A stretch of 40,814 bases of DNA, from the NCBI GenBank assembly GCA_903830565.1, contig CAIKUF010000053.1:1-40814 (forward strand), given 5' to 3'. Source of the stretch: an uncultured bacterium. Lineage in GTDB: Bacteria > Pseudomonadota > Gammaproteobacteria > Burkholderiales > Burkholderiaceae_C. Below, piece after piece: positions 8,073 through 17,582 of the stretch (its first letter is position 1; every line of letters begins with the position of its first letter). Made by a program: the position numbers and the translations under genes. Below the pieces are notes generated by a model. The model had not been told where the DNA came from and searched no databases. It worked only from the letters and a program-made list of their open reading frames with translations.

Positions 8073-10307
8073 ATGCGAACACTCAGAACCGATGTACCCG
8101 TTAGTCCCTCACCCGCCCGCCCGATGTTGTCCAACTCCGAACTCGATCTGATCCGCACCGGCCGCCACGCCGACCCGTTCGGCGTGCTCGGGACGCACGC
8201 CGTGGACTCACGGCGATTCAGCATCCGCACCTTCCAGCCTGGCGCCGAGTCGGTGGCGCTGGTGCGTGCCAAGAGCGGCAAGCCGCTCGCCGAACTGACG
8301 CGGCGCCATGCCGACGGCTTGTTCGAAGCAACTCTCGCCGGCACGTGCCCGAAGGACTACCGTTTCACCGTGCGCTGGGCCGACGGCAACGAGTCGCTGC
8401 TCGACGACCCCTATCGCTTCGGCCCGGTGCTCGGTGAGATGGATGTCTGGCTGCTCGGCGAAGGCTCGCACTTGCGGCCGTTCGAGATCCTCGGCGCGCA
8501 CTTGCGCGTGATGGAGGGCGTCGCCGGGACGAGCTTCGCGGTCTGGGCGCCGAATGCCTCGCGCGTCAGCGTCGTCGGTGACTTCAACGCCTGGGATGGC
8601 CGACGCCACCCGATGCGTCTGCGCCGCGAGTGCGGCGTGTGGGAGATCTTCGTCCCCGGCCTCGAAGCCGGTGCGCGCTACAAGTACGAGTTGCTCGGCA
8701 GCGACGGCGCCGTGCTGCCGCTCAAGGCCGACCCCTACGCCTTTCGGGCCGAGCTGCGCCCGGCGACTGCGAGCGTGGTCGGCGCGATCCCGGATATCGC
8801 GCCGCCTTCGCCGCAGCGCCAGCGCGCGAACGCGCTCGGTGCGCCGATGAGCATCTACGAGGTGCACCTCGGCTCGTGGCGGCGCAAGCCCGAGGAGGGC
8901 AACCGCTTCCTGAGCTGGGACGAGCTCGCCGACACGCTGCTGCCCTACGCGAAGGAGATGGGCTTCACCCACCTCGAACTGCTGCCGGTCAGCGAATACC
9001 CCTTCGACGGTTCGTGGGGCTACCAGCCGATCGGGCTTTACGCCGCGACCTCGCGCTTCGGCGAACCGCAAGGGCTGCGCCGCTTCGTCGAGCGCGCCCA
9101 CGCCGATGGCCTTGGCGTTCTGCTCGACTGGGTGCCGGCGCACTTCCCGAGCGACGTCCACGGCCTGGCGCAGTTCGACGGCACCAAGCTCTACGAATAC
9201 GCCGACCCGCGGGAAGGCGTGCATAACGACTGGGATACGCTGATCTACAACTTCGGCCGCACCGAGGTGCGCAACTTCCTGGTTGGCAACGCGCTGTTCT
9301 GGCTCGAACGCTACGACGTCGACGGGCTGCGCGTCGACGCCGTGGCGTCGATGCTGTACCGCGACTACAGCCGCGAAGAGGGGCAGTGGATCCCCAACGT
9401 CCACGGCGGGCGCGAGAACCTCGAAGCTATCGCCTTCATCAAGCGCGCCAACGAGGTTGTCGGCGTCGAGCGCGCGCAGGCGGTGACGCTGGCCGAAGAG
9501 TCGACCGCCTTCCCAGCCGTCTCACGTCCCACGTTCGCGGGCGGGCTCGGCTTTCACTACAAGTGGAACATGGGCTGGATGCACGACACGCTGGCCTACA
9601 TGCAGCGCGACCCCATCCACCGCAAGTACCACCACCACGAGCTGAGCTTCGGCCTCGTCTATGCGTTCAACGAGAACTTCGTGCTCCCGCTCTCGCACGA
9701 CGAGGTCGTGCACGGCAAGGGTTCCTTGCTCGCCAAGATGCCGGGCGATCGCTGGCAGAAGTTTGCCAACCTGCGCACCTACTACGGCTTCATGTTCGGC
9801 CACCCGGGCAAGAAGCTGCTCTTCATGGGCTGCGAGTTCGCGCAGGAGAGCGAGTGGAACCACGACCAGAGCCTGGACTGGCACTTGCTCGCCGACCCGT
9901 TGCACGACGGCGTGCGCAGGCTGGTCGCCGATCTGAACCGGCTCTACGCCGCCACGCCCGCGCTCTACGAGCAGGACTTCGGCCCCGAAGGTTTCGGCTG
10001 GGTAGACCACGGCGACGCCGAGCACTCGCTGCTGAGCTTCGTACGCTACGGCCGCGCTGCGGAGGCGATGGTTGCCGTCGTGTGCAACTTCACGCCGACG
10101 GTCCACCACGGCATGCGCATCGGCGTTCCGCGGCCGGGCCGATACCACGAGTGCCTGAACACCGACTCCGCGCATTACGGCGGCAGCAACATCGGCACGC
10201 CGCTCGGCGTCGCGGCGTCGCAGGCCATCGCCTGCAACGGCCAGGCGCACTCGATCGTGATCGACCTGCCCCCGCTGGCGACCGTCTTCTTCGAATGGAA
10301 GGCGTGA
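8073..10307 (+). CDS. glgB: 1,4-alpha-glucan branching enzyme (GH13_9)
   Basis: Introduces alpha-1,6 branches into glycogen. The 744-residue protein has the long E. coli-type layout: N1 domain ([15 protein letters not shown]), CBM48 domain ([20 protein letters not shown]), GH13 barrel and C-terminal beta domain. The catalytic nucleophile is Asp422 ([11 protein letters not shown]), the acid/base Glu475 (LAEESTAF) and the third acid Asp543 ([11 protein letters not shown]). Their spacing of 53 and 121 residues equals E. coli D405/E458/D526. The start is ATG 8073; the ribosome binding site is close and no better start exists. It is followed after a 72-bp palindromic element by glgX. The catalytic set is complete. 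Confidence 0.96.
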   Translation: MRTLRTDVPVSPSPARPMLSNSELDLIRTGRHADPFGVLGTHAVDSRRFSIRTFQPGAESVALVRAKSGKPLAELTRRHADGLFEATLAGTCPKDYRFTVRWADGNESLLDDPYRFGPVLGEMDVWLLGEGSHLRPFEILGAHLRVMEGVAGTSFAVWAPNASRVSVVGDFNAWDGRRHPMRLRRECGVWEIFVPGLEAGARYKYELLGSDGAVLPLKADPYAFRAELRPATASVVGAIPDIAPPSPQRQRANALGAPMSIYEVHLGSWRRKPEEGNRFLSWDELADTLLPYAKEMGFTHLELLPVSEYPFDGSWGYQPIGLYAATSRFGEPQGLRRFVERAHADGLGVLLDWVPAHFPSDVHGLAQFDGTKLYEYADPREGVHNDWDTLIYNFGRTEVRNFLVGNALFWLERYDVDGLRVDAVASMLYRDYSREEGQWIPNVHGGRENLEAIAFIKRANEVVGVERAQAVTLAEESTAFPAVSRPTFAGGLGFHYKWNMGWMHDTLAYMQRDPIHRKYHHHELSFGLVYAFNENFVLPLSHDEVVHGKGSLLAKMPGDRWQKFANLRTYYGFMFGHPGKKLLFMGCEFAQESEWNHDQSLDWHLLADPLHDGVRRLVADLNRLYAATPALYEQDFGPEGFGWVDHGDAEHSLLSFVRYGRAAEAMVAVVCNFTPTVHHGMRIGVPRPGRYHECLNTDSAHYGGSNIGTPLGVAASQAIACNGQAHSIVIDLPPLATVFFEWKA

Positions 10308-10320
10308 ATTTGGCTCCCAA

Positions 10321-10391
10321 GACGCCTGCGGCGTCGCCCCCCCCCCAGGGGGGGATCTCAGTCGGCTTGGGGCGGCCCGGTGCCGACTGAG
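10321..10391 (+). repeat. Three consecutive hairpins overlapping the glgX start
   Basis: Three inverted repeats in a row. GACGCC-TGC-GGCGTC is at 10321-10335. A run of ten C, one A and seven G is at 10337-10354. CTCAGTCGGC and GCCGACTGAG (10357-10366 and 10382-10391) are separated by 15 bases. The layout resembles the dispersed C-run/G-run palindromic elements common in Burkholderiales intergenic DNA. The third stem encloses the GTG at 10380. Confidence 0.75.
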
Positions 10392-12464
10392 GTGCCCGCC
10401 GCCGAGGCCGGTCGGCCCTGGCCGCTGGGCGCGCACTGCGACGGCGACGGCGGCGTCAACTTCGCCGTGTTCTCCGCGCATGCCGAGGCGATCGAGCTCT
10501 GCCTGTTCGACGCCACGGGAACGAACGAGCTGCAGCGCATCGCGCTGCCCGGCCGCAGCGGCGACGTCTGGCACGGCCGCCTGCGCGGCATCGGCCCGGG
10601 CCAGGTCTACGGCCTGCGCGCGCACGGGCCGTGGGCGCCCGCGCACGGGCAGCGCTTCAACGCGCACAAGCTGCTGCTGGACCCGTATGCGCGCGAGATC
10701 GTCGGCCGCTTCGAGTGGCGCGGCGAGCACTTCGGCGGCGAGCGCGCCGATCCGGCGCGCATGGACAGGCGAGATAACGCGTCATTTGCGCTGAAGGCGC
10801 GCGTCGTCGACGAGCGACTCGAACGCGAAGGCGAGGCCCGCGAACGCCGCCCGTACACGCCGCTGGCGAACACGGTGCTCTACGAGGCCCACGTCAAAGG
10901 GCTGACGATGCGCCACCCTGGCGTTCCTGATCCGCTGCGAGGCAGCTGCGCGGGCCTGGCCTCGGACGCGATGCTCGCGCACCTGCAGCGCCTGGGCGTC
11001 ACCGCAGTCAGCCTGCTGCCGGTGCATCAGCACCTCGACGAGCAGCGCCTCGTCGCGCAGGGGTTGACGAACTATTGGGGCTACAACACGGTCGGTTTCT
11101 TCGCCGTCGAACCGCGCTACGCCAGCGGCGCGGGCGGGCTCTCGCCGCGGCAAGAATTCCGCGCCATGGTCAGGCGATTGCACGCAGCGGGCATCGAAGT
11201 GATCCTCGACGTGGTCTACAACCACACCGCCGAGACCGACGAGAACGGCCCAACCATCAGTTGGCGCGGCCTGGACAACCTCTCTTACTACCGCACGCTG
11301 GCGGCCCAGCCGGGCGCTTACGAGAACGTCACCGGCTGCGGCAACACGCTGGATCTGCGCCAGCCGCGCGTGCTGCAGATGGTGATGGACAGCCTGCGCT
11401 ACTGGGCCGAGACAATGAACGTCGATGGCTTCCGGTTCGACCTCGCGACCGTGCTCGGGCGCGGCGACCACGGCTTCGACGCGCGCGCCGCGTTCTTCCA
11501 TGCCGTCGCGCAAGACCCGGTGCTTGCTGGCCTGAAGATGATCGCCGAGCCCTGGGACATCGGCCCCGGCGGCTACCAGCTCGGCCGCTTCCCGCGCGAC
11601 TGGCTGGAGTGGAACGACCGCTTTCGCGACGGCGTGCGCAGCTTCTGGCTCGGTGGCGCGTCGACCCGCGGCGAGTTCGCGCAGCGGCTGTGTGCGTCGT
11701 CGGACCTGTTCCACGCGAACGGGCGCGAGCCCGCCGCGTCGGTCAACTTCCTGGTCGCCCACGACGGTTTCACGCTGCGCGACCTGCTCACCTACGAGCG
11801 CAAACGCAACGAGGCCAACGGCGAGGACAACCGCGACGGCCACTCGGCCAATCTCGGCTGGAACTGCGGCGTCGAGGGCCCGACCGACGACCCGAAGGTG
11901 CTGGCACTGCGTTCGCGGCTGCAACGCGCGTTGCTGGCCACGCTGCTGCTCGCGCAGGGCACGCCCATGCTCGCCGCGGGCGACGAACTCGGCCACAGCC
12001 AGGGCGGCAACAACAACCTCTATTGCCAGGACAACGCGGCGACGTGGATCGCCTGGCCTCACGCCGACGACACGCTGATCGCCTTCACGTCGCGCCTGAT
12101 CGCGCTGCGCGCCGATTCTCTGCCTCTGGCCGGCCACTGGTACAGCGGCCAGCCCGGCGGCAACGGATTGCACGACCTCGGCTGGCTGCGCGAGGACGGC
12201 CAGCCGCTCGCGGGCGACGACTGGCGCGACCTGCGGCCGCGCGCTCTGGGCGCGCTGATCGGCGCTCCGGGCCGGGCCGCAGCGCCGCTGCTGCTGCTCG
12301 CTAACGCTGAAACCGAGGAGATTCGCTTCGCGCTGCCTGCCGGACGATGGACCGCCGTGCTTGACACGGCGCACGCCGACGGCGCGCCGCACTGGCAGGG
12401 CGAGTCGCCCTATCCGGTGAGCGCACACAGCCTGGTTCTGCTCTCTCGCGTGCAACCCGCATGA
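10380..12464 (+). CDS. glgX: Glycogen debranching enzyme (isoamylase type, GH13_11)
   Basis: Hydrolyses alpha-1,6 branches, mainly short stubs left by phosphorylase. The 694-residue protein has an N-terminal CBM48 (VNFAVFSAHAEAIELCLFD) and a GH13 barrel. Nucleophile Asp354 (DGFRFDLATV), acid Glu390 (IAEPWDIGPGG) and Asp462 (VAHDGFTLRDLL) are spaced as in E. coli GlgX (D335/E371/D443). The start is uncertain. GTG 10380 is the first choice, but it lies inside a hairpin repeat with no good ribosome binding site. In-frame GTG 10392 gives an N-terminus of E. coli GlgX length (15 residues to PLGAH). The stop overlaps malQ by ATGA. Confidence 0.94.
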   Translation: MPTEVPAAEAGRPWPLGAHCDGDGGVNFAVFSAHAEAIELCLFDATGTNELQRIALPGRSGDVWHGRLRGIGPGQVYGLRAHGPWAPAHGQRFNAHKLLLDPYAREIVGRFEWRGEHFGGERADPARMDRRDNASFALKARVVDERLEREGEARERRPYTPLANTVLYEAHVKGLTMRHPGVPDPLRGSCAGLASDAMLAHLQRLGVTAVSLLPVHQHLDEQRLVAQGLTNYWGYNTVGFFAVEPRYASGAGGLSPRQEFRAMVRRLHAAGIEVILDVVYNHTAETDENGPTISWRGLDNLSYYRTLAAQPGAYENVTGCGNTLDLRQPRVLQMVMDSLRYWAETMNVDGFRFDLATVLGRGDHGFDARAAFFHAVAQDPVLAGLKMIAEPWDIGPGGYQLGRFPRDWLEWNDRFRDGVRSFWLGGASTRGEFAQRLCASSDLFHANGREPAASVNFLVAHDGFTLRDLLTYERKRNEANGEDNRDGHSANLGWNCGVEGPTDDPKVLALRSRLQRALLATLLLAQGTPMLAAGDELGHSQGGNNNLYCQDNAATWIAWPHADDTLIAFTSRLIALRADSLPLAGHWYSGQPGGNGLHDLGWLREDGQPLAGDDWRDLRPRALGALIGAPGRAAAPLLLLANAETEEIRFALPAGRWTAVLDTAHADGAPHWQGESPYPVSAHSLVLLSRVQPA

Positions 12465-13948
12465 GGTTCGAGCGCGCCTGCGGCGTTCTACTGCACCCGA
12501 CCTGCCTGCCCGGCGCGTACGGCTCGGGCGACTTCGGCAGCGCGGCATATCACTTCGTCGACTGGCTGGTCGGCGCCGGCCAGAAGCTGTGGCAGATCCT
12601 GCCGCTGGGCGGCATCGGCCCCGGCAATTCGCCCTACATGAGCAGTTCGGCGTTCGCGGGCAACGTGCTGCTGATCGACCTCGACGAGTTGCGCCAGCGA
12701 GGCTGGCTGACCGCCGAGGAGCTCGCGCCTGCGCCGACGTTCGAGTCGCAACGCGTGAACTTCGCGGCTGTCGTGCCTTGGCGCATGGATCGCCTGCGCC
12801 TCGCCGCAACGCGCTTCGCCGCTGCGCACGGAGAGGCCGACGCCGCGGCGTTCGCGGCCTTTTGCGACCGCCACGCGGGCTGGCTGGGCAACTACGCACT
12901 CTTCATGGCGCTCGCAGACCATGAGCCTTCTCGCCTCTGGTGCGACTGGCCGGCCCCGCTTGCCCGCCGCGAGCCCGCGGCGCTGCAGGCGGCAAGCGCC
13001 CTGCACGCCAAGCGCATCGCCTTCCACAAGTTCTGCCAATGGCGCTTCTTCGAGCAGTGGTTGCGCTTGAAGGCGTATGCCAACGAGCGCGCGATCCAGA
13101 TCGTCGGCGACGCGCCGATCTTCATCGCCTACCAGAGCGCCGAAGTGTGGGCGCGCCAGGAGTTGTTCGACCTCGACGCGAGCGGCCAGGCCAGGGTCGT
13201 TGCCGGCGTGCCGCCGGACTACTTCAGCGCGACCGGCCAGCGCTGGGGCAACCCGCTGTACCGCTGGCCCGCACACGCGGAGGAGAACTATGCGTGGTGG
13301 ACCGAACGCATCCGCCGCACTTTCGAGCTCGTCGATGTGGTACGCATCGACCACTTCCGCGGCTTCGCGCAGTACTGGGAGATACCGGCCAGCGAAGCCA
13401 CTGCGGTCAACGGCCGCTGGCGCGCCGGGCCGGGCAGCGCGCTCTTCAAGGCCATCGCACGCGAGCTCGGCCCGCTGCCCATCATTGCCGAAGACCTGGG
13501 GCTGATCACGCCCGACGTCGTCGCGCTGCGCAAGCGCTTCGCGTTCCCCGGCATGCGCATCTTGCAGTTCGCGTTCGGCGACGACAGCAGCAACATCTAC
13601 CTGCCGCACCATCACGAAGCGGACAGCGTGGTCTACACCGGCACCCACGACAACGACACGACGCTCGGCTGGTGGGCGAGCGCGAGTGCGCGCGAACGCG
13701 AGCATGCGCTGGCCTACCTCGCCTGCGACGGCGCCGAGATGCACTGGGCGCTGATCCGCGCCGCCTGCGTCTCGGTGGCCGACACCGCGGTGATCCCGCT
13801 GCAGGACGTGCTGGGCCTGGCCGGCAAGCACCGAATGAACCTTCCCGGCCGCGGCGAAGGCTACTGGGAATGGCGCTTCGATTGGAGCCAGGTGCGGCCC
13901 GAGCACGCGCAGCGGCTCGCCGCGCTATGCCGGCTGTACGGCCGCTGA
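12461..13948 (+). CDS. malQ: 4-alpha-glucanotransferase (amylomaltase, GH77)
   Basis: Disproportionates short maltodextrins released by GlgX into longer chains plus glucose, feeding GlgP. The 495-residue protein is of the short Thermus-like amylomaltase type rather than the longer E. coli MalQ. It has SPYMSSSAFAGN near the N-terminus, then Asp297 (RIDHFRG), Glu344 (AEDLG) and Asp397 (THDND), the GH77 catalytic triad. The last gene of the glgB-glgX-malQ run, it starts in the glgX stop (ATGA), so translational coupling is likely. The shared bidirectional hairpin at 13973-13992 lies 25 bp after its stop. Confidence 0.95.
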   Translation: MRFERACGVLLHPTCLPGAYGSGDFGSAAYHFVDWLVGAGQKLWQILPLGGIGPGNSPYMSSSAFAGNVLLIDLDELRQRGWLTAEELAPAPTFESQRVNFAAVVPWRMDRLRLAATRFAAAHGEADAAAFAAFCDRHAGWLGNYALFMALADHEPSRLWCDWPAPLARREPAALQAASALHAKRIAFHKFCQWRFFEQWLRLKAYANERAIQIVGDAPIFIAYQSAEVWARQELFDLDASGQARVVAGVPPDYFSATGQRWGNPLYRWPAHAEENYAWWTERIRRTFELVDVVRIDHFRGFAQYWEIPASEATAVNGRWRAGPGSALFKAIARELGPLPIIAEDLGLITPDVVALRKRFAFPGMRILQFAFGDDSSNIYLPHHHEADSVVYTGTHDNDTTLGWWASASAREREHALAYLACDGAEMHWALIRAACVSVADTAVIPLQDVLGLAGKHRMNLPGRGEGYWEWRFDWSQVRPEHAQRLAALCRLYGR

Positions 13949-13972
13949 CGCACGCTTGCGACGAGCACAAAA

Positions 13973-13992
13973 AGGGCGCCCGAAGGCGCCCT
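13973..13992 (-). terminator. Intrinsic terminator with UUCG loop
   Basis: The 8-bp stem AGGGCGCC/GGCGCCCT encloses a tetraloop that reads TTCG on the minus strand and is followed there by TTTTT. It lies 21 bp past the stop of the minus-strand binding-protein gene. On the plus strand the same stem lies after malQ with a weak T/C tail, so it may serve both convergent genes. Confidence 0.85.
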
Positions 13993-14012
13993 CTCTATTG
14001 GCTGCGCTGGCT

Positions 14013-15143
14013 TCAGTTCAGCGGAACCTTCTTGCCGTCCTTGTAGACGTACAGCGTCATCGCCGGGTTCTTCAGTTCGCCGTCGGACTCGAAGCCGATC
14101 TTGGTCGTCACCCCCTGGTAGTCGGACTTGAAGAGCTGCGGGCCGTAGACCTTCGGGTCGGTCGAACCGGCCTTGACCATCGCGTCCACCAGCACGCCGA
14201 CCGCGTCGTAGGTGTACGGCGAGTAGACCTGGAACTGGCCCGGATACTTGGCGTCGTAACGTGCCTTCCACGCATTGCCGCTGGGCATCTTGGCGAGCGA
14301 CGCGCCGCCTTCGGCGCAGACGACGTTCTCGATCGTCTTCGCGCCGCCGGAGTTCTTCACCAGCTCGGCCGTGCAGATGCCGTCGCCGCCGAAGAGCTTC
14401 ACGTTGGTCAGGCCGAGCTGCTCCATCTGGCGCAGCAGCGGGCCGCCCTGGGTGTCCATGCCGCCGTAGAAAATCGCGTCGGGTTGCTTGGCCTTGATGG
14501 CGGTCAGGATGGCGGTGAAGTCGGTCGCCTTGTCGTTGGTGTACTGCTCGTCGACGATCTGCACGCCCTTGGCCTGCGCGGTCTTCTTGAACACTTCGGC
14601 AACGCCTTGGCCGTAGGCCGTGCGGTCGTCGACGATGGCGACCTTCTTGACGCCCAAGTTGTTGGTGGCGTGCAACGCCAGGCCGGCGCCGAGCGCGTTG
14701 TCGTTGGCGATGATGCGGTACACGTTCTTGAAGCCCTGCTGCGTCAGCTTCGGGTTCGTCGCCGCGCCGGTGATCATCGGCAGGCCGCAGTCGTTGTAGA
14801 TCTTCGAGGCCGGGATCGTCGTGCCCGAGTTCAGGTGGCCGACCACGCCGTTGACCTTGGCGTCGCACAACTTGGTGGCCACAGCGGCGCCCTGCTTCGG
14901 ATCGGCGGCGTCGTCTTCGGCCACCAGTTCGAGCTTGACCTTCTTGCCGCCGATGACCACACCCTTGGCGTTCAAGTCCTCGACCGCCATGCGCGCGCCG
15001 TTCTCGTTGTCCTTGCCGTAGTGGGCCTGGCCGCCGGACATCGGGGCCACGTGGCCGATCTTGACGACGGCATCCTGCGCCGACGCGGCGACGCCGCACA
15101 TGGCGACGACCGCACCCACGATCACATTGAGCTTGACTTGCAT
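14013..15143 (-). CDS. Branched-chain amino acid ABC transporter periplasmic binding protein
   Basis: Periplasmic type I binding protein of the LivJ/LivK family (376 residues). A Sec signal peptide ends near residue 22 (GVAASA-Q). The mature start VVKIGHVAPMSGG and the block AHYGKDNENGARMAVEDLNA are typical of the family, as are TNPKLTQQGFKNVYR and DDRTAYGQG. ATG 15143 has a strong GGAGG ribosome binding site. No permease or ATPase genes lie nearby, so it is an orphan receptor that must share a transporter encoded elsewhere. It ends in a strong terminator and may be driven by a sigma-54 promoter. Ligand could be Leu/Ile/Val or another amino acid or amide. Confidence 0.92.
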   Translation of the reverse strand: MQVKLNVIVGAVVAMCGVAASAQDAVVKIGHVAPMSGGQAHYGKDNENGARMAVEDLNAKGVVIGGKKVKLELVAEDDAADPKQGAAVATKLCDAKVNGVVGHLNSGTTIPASKIYNDCGLPMITGAATNPKLTQQGFKNVYRIIANDNALGAGLALHATNNLGVKKVAIVDDRTAYGQGVAEVFKKTAQAKGVQIVDEQYTNDKATDFTAILTAIKAKQPDAIFYGGMDTQGGPLLRQMEQLGLTNVKLFGGDGICTAELVKNSGGAKTIENVVCAEGGASLAKMPSGNAWKARYDAKYPGQFQVYSPYTYDAVGVLVDAMVKAGSTDPKVYGPQLFKSDYQGVTTKIGFESDGELKNPAMTLYVYKDGKKVPLN

Positions 15144-15239
15144 TCGAAGACCTCCGAAGGGTATTGTTGGAAAACCAGGGACTGGGTGAGAGGAAGCGGA
15201 ACCCTCGAGCCCCGTTTTCTCAGCGCGCGCAACGATACC

Positions 15240-15254
15240 GCAAAAAGTGCCCCA
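15240..15254 (-). promoter_or_regulatory. Candidate sigma-54 (-24/-12) promoter
   Basis: Read on the minus strand, the sequence TGGGGCACTTTTTGC matches the sigma-54 consensus TGGCAC-N5-TTGC at eight of ten fixed positions and keeps the essential GG-N10-GC spacing. It would start transcription about 85 nt before the binding-protein ATG. Nitrogen control of such a receptor is plausible. I see no enhancer-binding site, and chance matches occur in GC-rich DNA. Confidence 0.3.
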
Positions 15255-15295
15255 ACAACCATGGGGAATTCTCGGGCCAAGCCGCGCCGGACCGA

Positions 15296-15691
15296 TCAGC
15301 GGCTTCGCTGGCGCGCCAGCTCCTGGCTGACCGCGCGCGACACCACGTCGCGCAGAGTGGCGGCGAGCTCATCACGAACGTCGCGGATCAGCGCGTCAGT
15401 CAGCCTCGCCAGCGCCGGCGCCAAGGTCTCGCGCAGCCGGTACTCGAACATCAGGTCGGAATGGCGCTGCAGATCGATGAGCACGCGCTGGACGATCTGC
15501 TCTTCGTCGATCACAGGGGCCGCGGCGGCAGGCGTGGTCTCGGCCTTGATCGCTGCAGCCAGGGCCGGTTCGCTCGGCTGAGTGGCTTCAAGCTCAACGC
15601 TCGGCTCGCTCGCCGAGGTTCCTAACTGGATGACCTCGGTCAGGGTCGGCAGCCCCGGCAGATTCTGCGGCGGTGGGCGGGATGCGTTCAC
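15296..15691 (-). CDS. Small hypothetical protein downstream of holC
   Basis: 131 residues, function unknown. The N-terminal half is low-complexity and rich in Pro, Ala, Glu and Thr. The C-terminal half, from about residue 60, is a charged amphipathic helical segment (DEEQIVQRVLIDLQRHSD and LTDALIRDVRDELAATLR). It recalls DUF2486-type proteins found beside holC in Burkholderia, but that is an impression, not a match. The GTG start at 15691 overlaps the holC stop in a 4-bp GTGA, so it belongs to the pepA-holC operon. No signal peptide or membrane segment is seen. Confidence 0.7.
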   Translation of the reverse strand: MNASRPPPQNLPGLPTLTEVIQLGTSASEPSVELEATQPSEPALAAAIKAETTPAAAAPVIDEEQIVQRVLIDLQRHSDLMFEYRLRETLAPALARLTDALIRDVRDELAATLRDVVSRAVSQELARQRSR

Positions 15692-16119
15692 GACCCGGCC
15701 TCATGCCGCTTGAGCACATAGCCGCGGTCGGCGTAATGCTTCCAGCGCCTGCGTGCGGCCTGCTTGGGCGCCTCGTCCTCGGGGACGATCTCGATCACGC
15801 GCTCGAAGGTCTCGAAGCCCGGCACAAGATCGTCACCGAGATTGAGCAGCGCTTCGTGATGAGGCGCCTGCAGGGCCTGGTCGACGAGCCAGATCGGTGT
15901 CGGCTGCTGGTTCGGCGCCACCGCCGCGCCGGCAGCGACGCGAATGTGGGGCACGAAGTCGGTCGGCTCGAAAGTCCACAGCAGGGCATCCAGGCGGGCC
16001 AGCGTCGCTGCAGGTGCGGTCACGACCACCCGCGCCCCCTGCGCATGCGCCTTGCGCAGCAACCGGCAGGCGTAGCCCAGCCGGTCCGGCACGTGCAGGT
16101 GGAACATGACTTCGGTCAT
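15688..16119 (-). CDS. holC: DNA polymerase III chi subunit
   Basis: Chi subunit of the clamp-loader complex, which links DnaX/psi to single-stranded DNA binding protein. The 143-residue product starts MTEVMFHLHVPDRLGYACRL, the typical chi N-terminus, followed by RKAHAQGARVVV, LLWTFEPTDFVPH and the C-terminal RRRWKHYADRGYVLKRH. The frame stays open far upstream, inside pepA in another frame, but ATG 16119 has a GAGGG ribosome binding site and sits 8 bp after the pepA stop. The pepA-holC order is the same as in E. coli. Confidence 0.93.
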   Translation of the reverse strand: MTEVMFHLHVPDRLGYACRLLRKAHAQGARVVVTAPAATLARLDALLWTFEPTDFVPHIRVAAGAAVAPNQQPTPIWLVDQALQAPHHEALLNLGDDLVPGFETFERVIEIVPEDEAPKQAARRRWKHYADRGYVLKRHEAGS

Positions 16120-16127
16120 CGCAGCCC

Positions 16128-17582
16128 TCAGCCCGCTTGCGCGAGCACGAAGTGCGTCAGCAGCCCGACAGGCCGCCCGGTGGCGCCCTTGGCGGCACCG
16201 GACTTCCACGCCGTCCCGGCGATGTCCAGGTGCGCCCAACGGTACTTGCCGGTGTAGCGGCGCAGGAACATCGCCGCAGTGACGGCGCCGCCAGCACGCG
16301 AGCCGACGTTGGCCATGTCGGCGAAGTTGCTCTTGAGCGCCTCGTCGTACTCTTCGTCCAGCGGCATCCGCCAGCACGGGTCGAGCGAGGATTGCGCGGC
16401 GGCCTGGAACTGCGCGGCCAGCGCGTCGTCGGCGGTGAACAGGCCTGAATGGTGGTTGCCGAGCGCGATCACGCAGGCGCCAGTCAGCGTCGCCACGTCG
16501 ACCACCAGCGCCGGCTTGAAGCGCTCGGCGTAGGTCAGTGCGTCGCACAGGATCAAGCGCCCTTCGGCGTCGGTGTTCAGGATCTCGATCGTCTGCCCGG
16601 ACAGGCTCGTCACCACGTCACCCGGCTTGATCGCGCCGCCGCTGGGCAGGTTCTCGCAGGTCGGCACGATGCACACGAGGTTGAGCTTGGGCCTCAGTTC
16701 AGCTACGGCGAGCAAGGTGCCAAGTACGCTGGCCGCGCCGCCCATGTCGAACTTCATCTCGTCCATCTCGGCGCCCGGCTTGAGCGAAATGCCGCCGCTG
16801 TCGAAGGTGATGCCCTTGCCGACGAGCACCACCGGCGCGACGCCCTTGGCCGCGCCGTCGTAGCGGGCGACGATGAAGCGTGGCGGTTCGTTCGAGCCTT
16901 GGGCCACGGCGAGGAAGGATCCCATGCCGAGCTTCTCGATCGCCTTGCGATCGAGAAGCTCGACCTTGAGCCCGTGGCTCTTGCCGATCTTCTTCGCCTG
17001 CTCGGCGAGCATGGTCGGCGTGCAGTGGTTGCCGGGGCGGTTGCCGAGTTCACGTGCGAGCTTGACGCCATCCGCGACCGCCTGTCCGCGCGCGAGGCCC
17101 TGCTTGACCGCCTTCGTGTCGGCCTTCGTGCACAGCAGCGTGACCTTGGCGATCACGGCATCGGCCTTCGCGCTCGGCTTGGTGTGCCGATAGAGGTAGG
17201 TCGCATCGGCCGCGGCCGTCACCAACGCCTCGGCGTGCTCGGCAGTGAGGGCGAAAGGCGCCGATACGGCCACCTGGCGCGCTCCCAGGCCTTTGATCTG
17301 TGCGAGAGCAGCGGCGGCGGCCTTCTTGAAGGCCTTGGGCGTCGCATTCGCCGATGCGGCGACGACGAGGCGCGCCGCCTTCAAGCCCGCCGGCCGGTGA
17401 AGGTAGAGCGCGCCTCCCGCCTTGAACTTGAAGTCGCCGCTGGCGACGGCCTCGGAGACCAGGCCCGCGACCGTCTTGTCCAGAGCCGGGTCCAGCGCCT
17501 CACCGACCACGACGAGGACCAGCGCGTCGGCGGCGACCCCGGCCAGGGCATCGAGGGCGGTAACTTGATTGTGGAAGTCCAT
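16128..17582 (-). CDS. pepA: Leucyl aminopeptidase (M17)
   Basis: Cytosolic two-metal aminopeptidase of family M17, hexameric in known members. The 484-residue product has an N-terminal alanine-rich macro-like domain, then GNRPGNHCTPTML, the metal/catalytic segment VGKGITFDSGGISLKPG and the signature NTDAEGRL at residues 336-343. ATG 17582 (MDFHNQVTALDAL) is preferred to an upstream start at 17627 because the extra residues overlap the divergent lptF and are not family-like. In E. coli PepA also binds DNA; whether this one does cannot be seen. First gene of the pepA-holC-hypothetical operon. Confidence 0.95.
   Translation of the reverse strand: MDFHNQVTALDALAGVAADALVLVVVGEALDPALDKTVAGLVSEAVASGDFKFKAGGALYLHRPAGLKAARLVVAASANATPKAFKKAAAAALAQIKGLGARQVAVSAPFALTAEHAEALVTAAADATYLYRHTKPSAKADAVIAKVTLLCTKADTKAVKQGLARGQAVADGVKLARELGNRPGNHCTPTMLAEQAKKIGKSHGLKVELLDRKAIEKLGMGSFLAVAQGSNEPPRFIVARYDGAAKGVAPVVLVGKGITFDSGGISLKPGAEMDEMKFDMGGAASVLGTLLAVAELRPKLNLVCIVPTCENLPSGGAIKPGDVVTSLSGQTIEILNTDAEGRLILCDALTYAERFKPALVVDVATLTGACVIALGNHHSGLFTADDALAAQFQAAAQSSLDPCWRMPLDEEYDEALKSNFADMANVGSRAGGAVTAAMFLRRYTGKYRWAHLDIAGTAWKSGAAKGATGRPVGLLTHFVLAQAG

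Noticed and set aside
10782-12899. Minus-strand open frame of 705 codons opposite glgX/malQ
   Set aside because: Spans two real genes across their junction on the other strand; typical GC-rich shadow.
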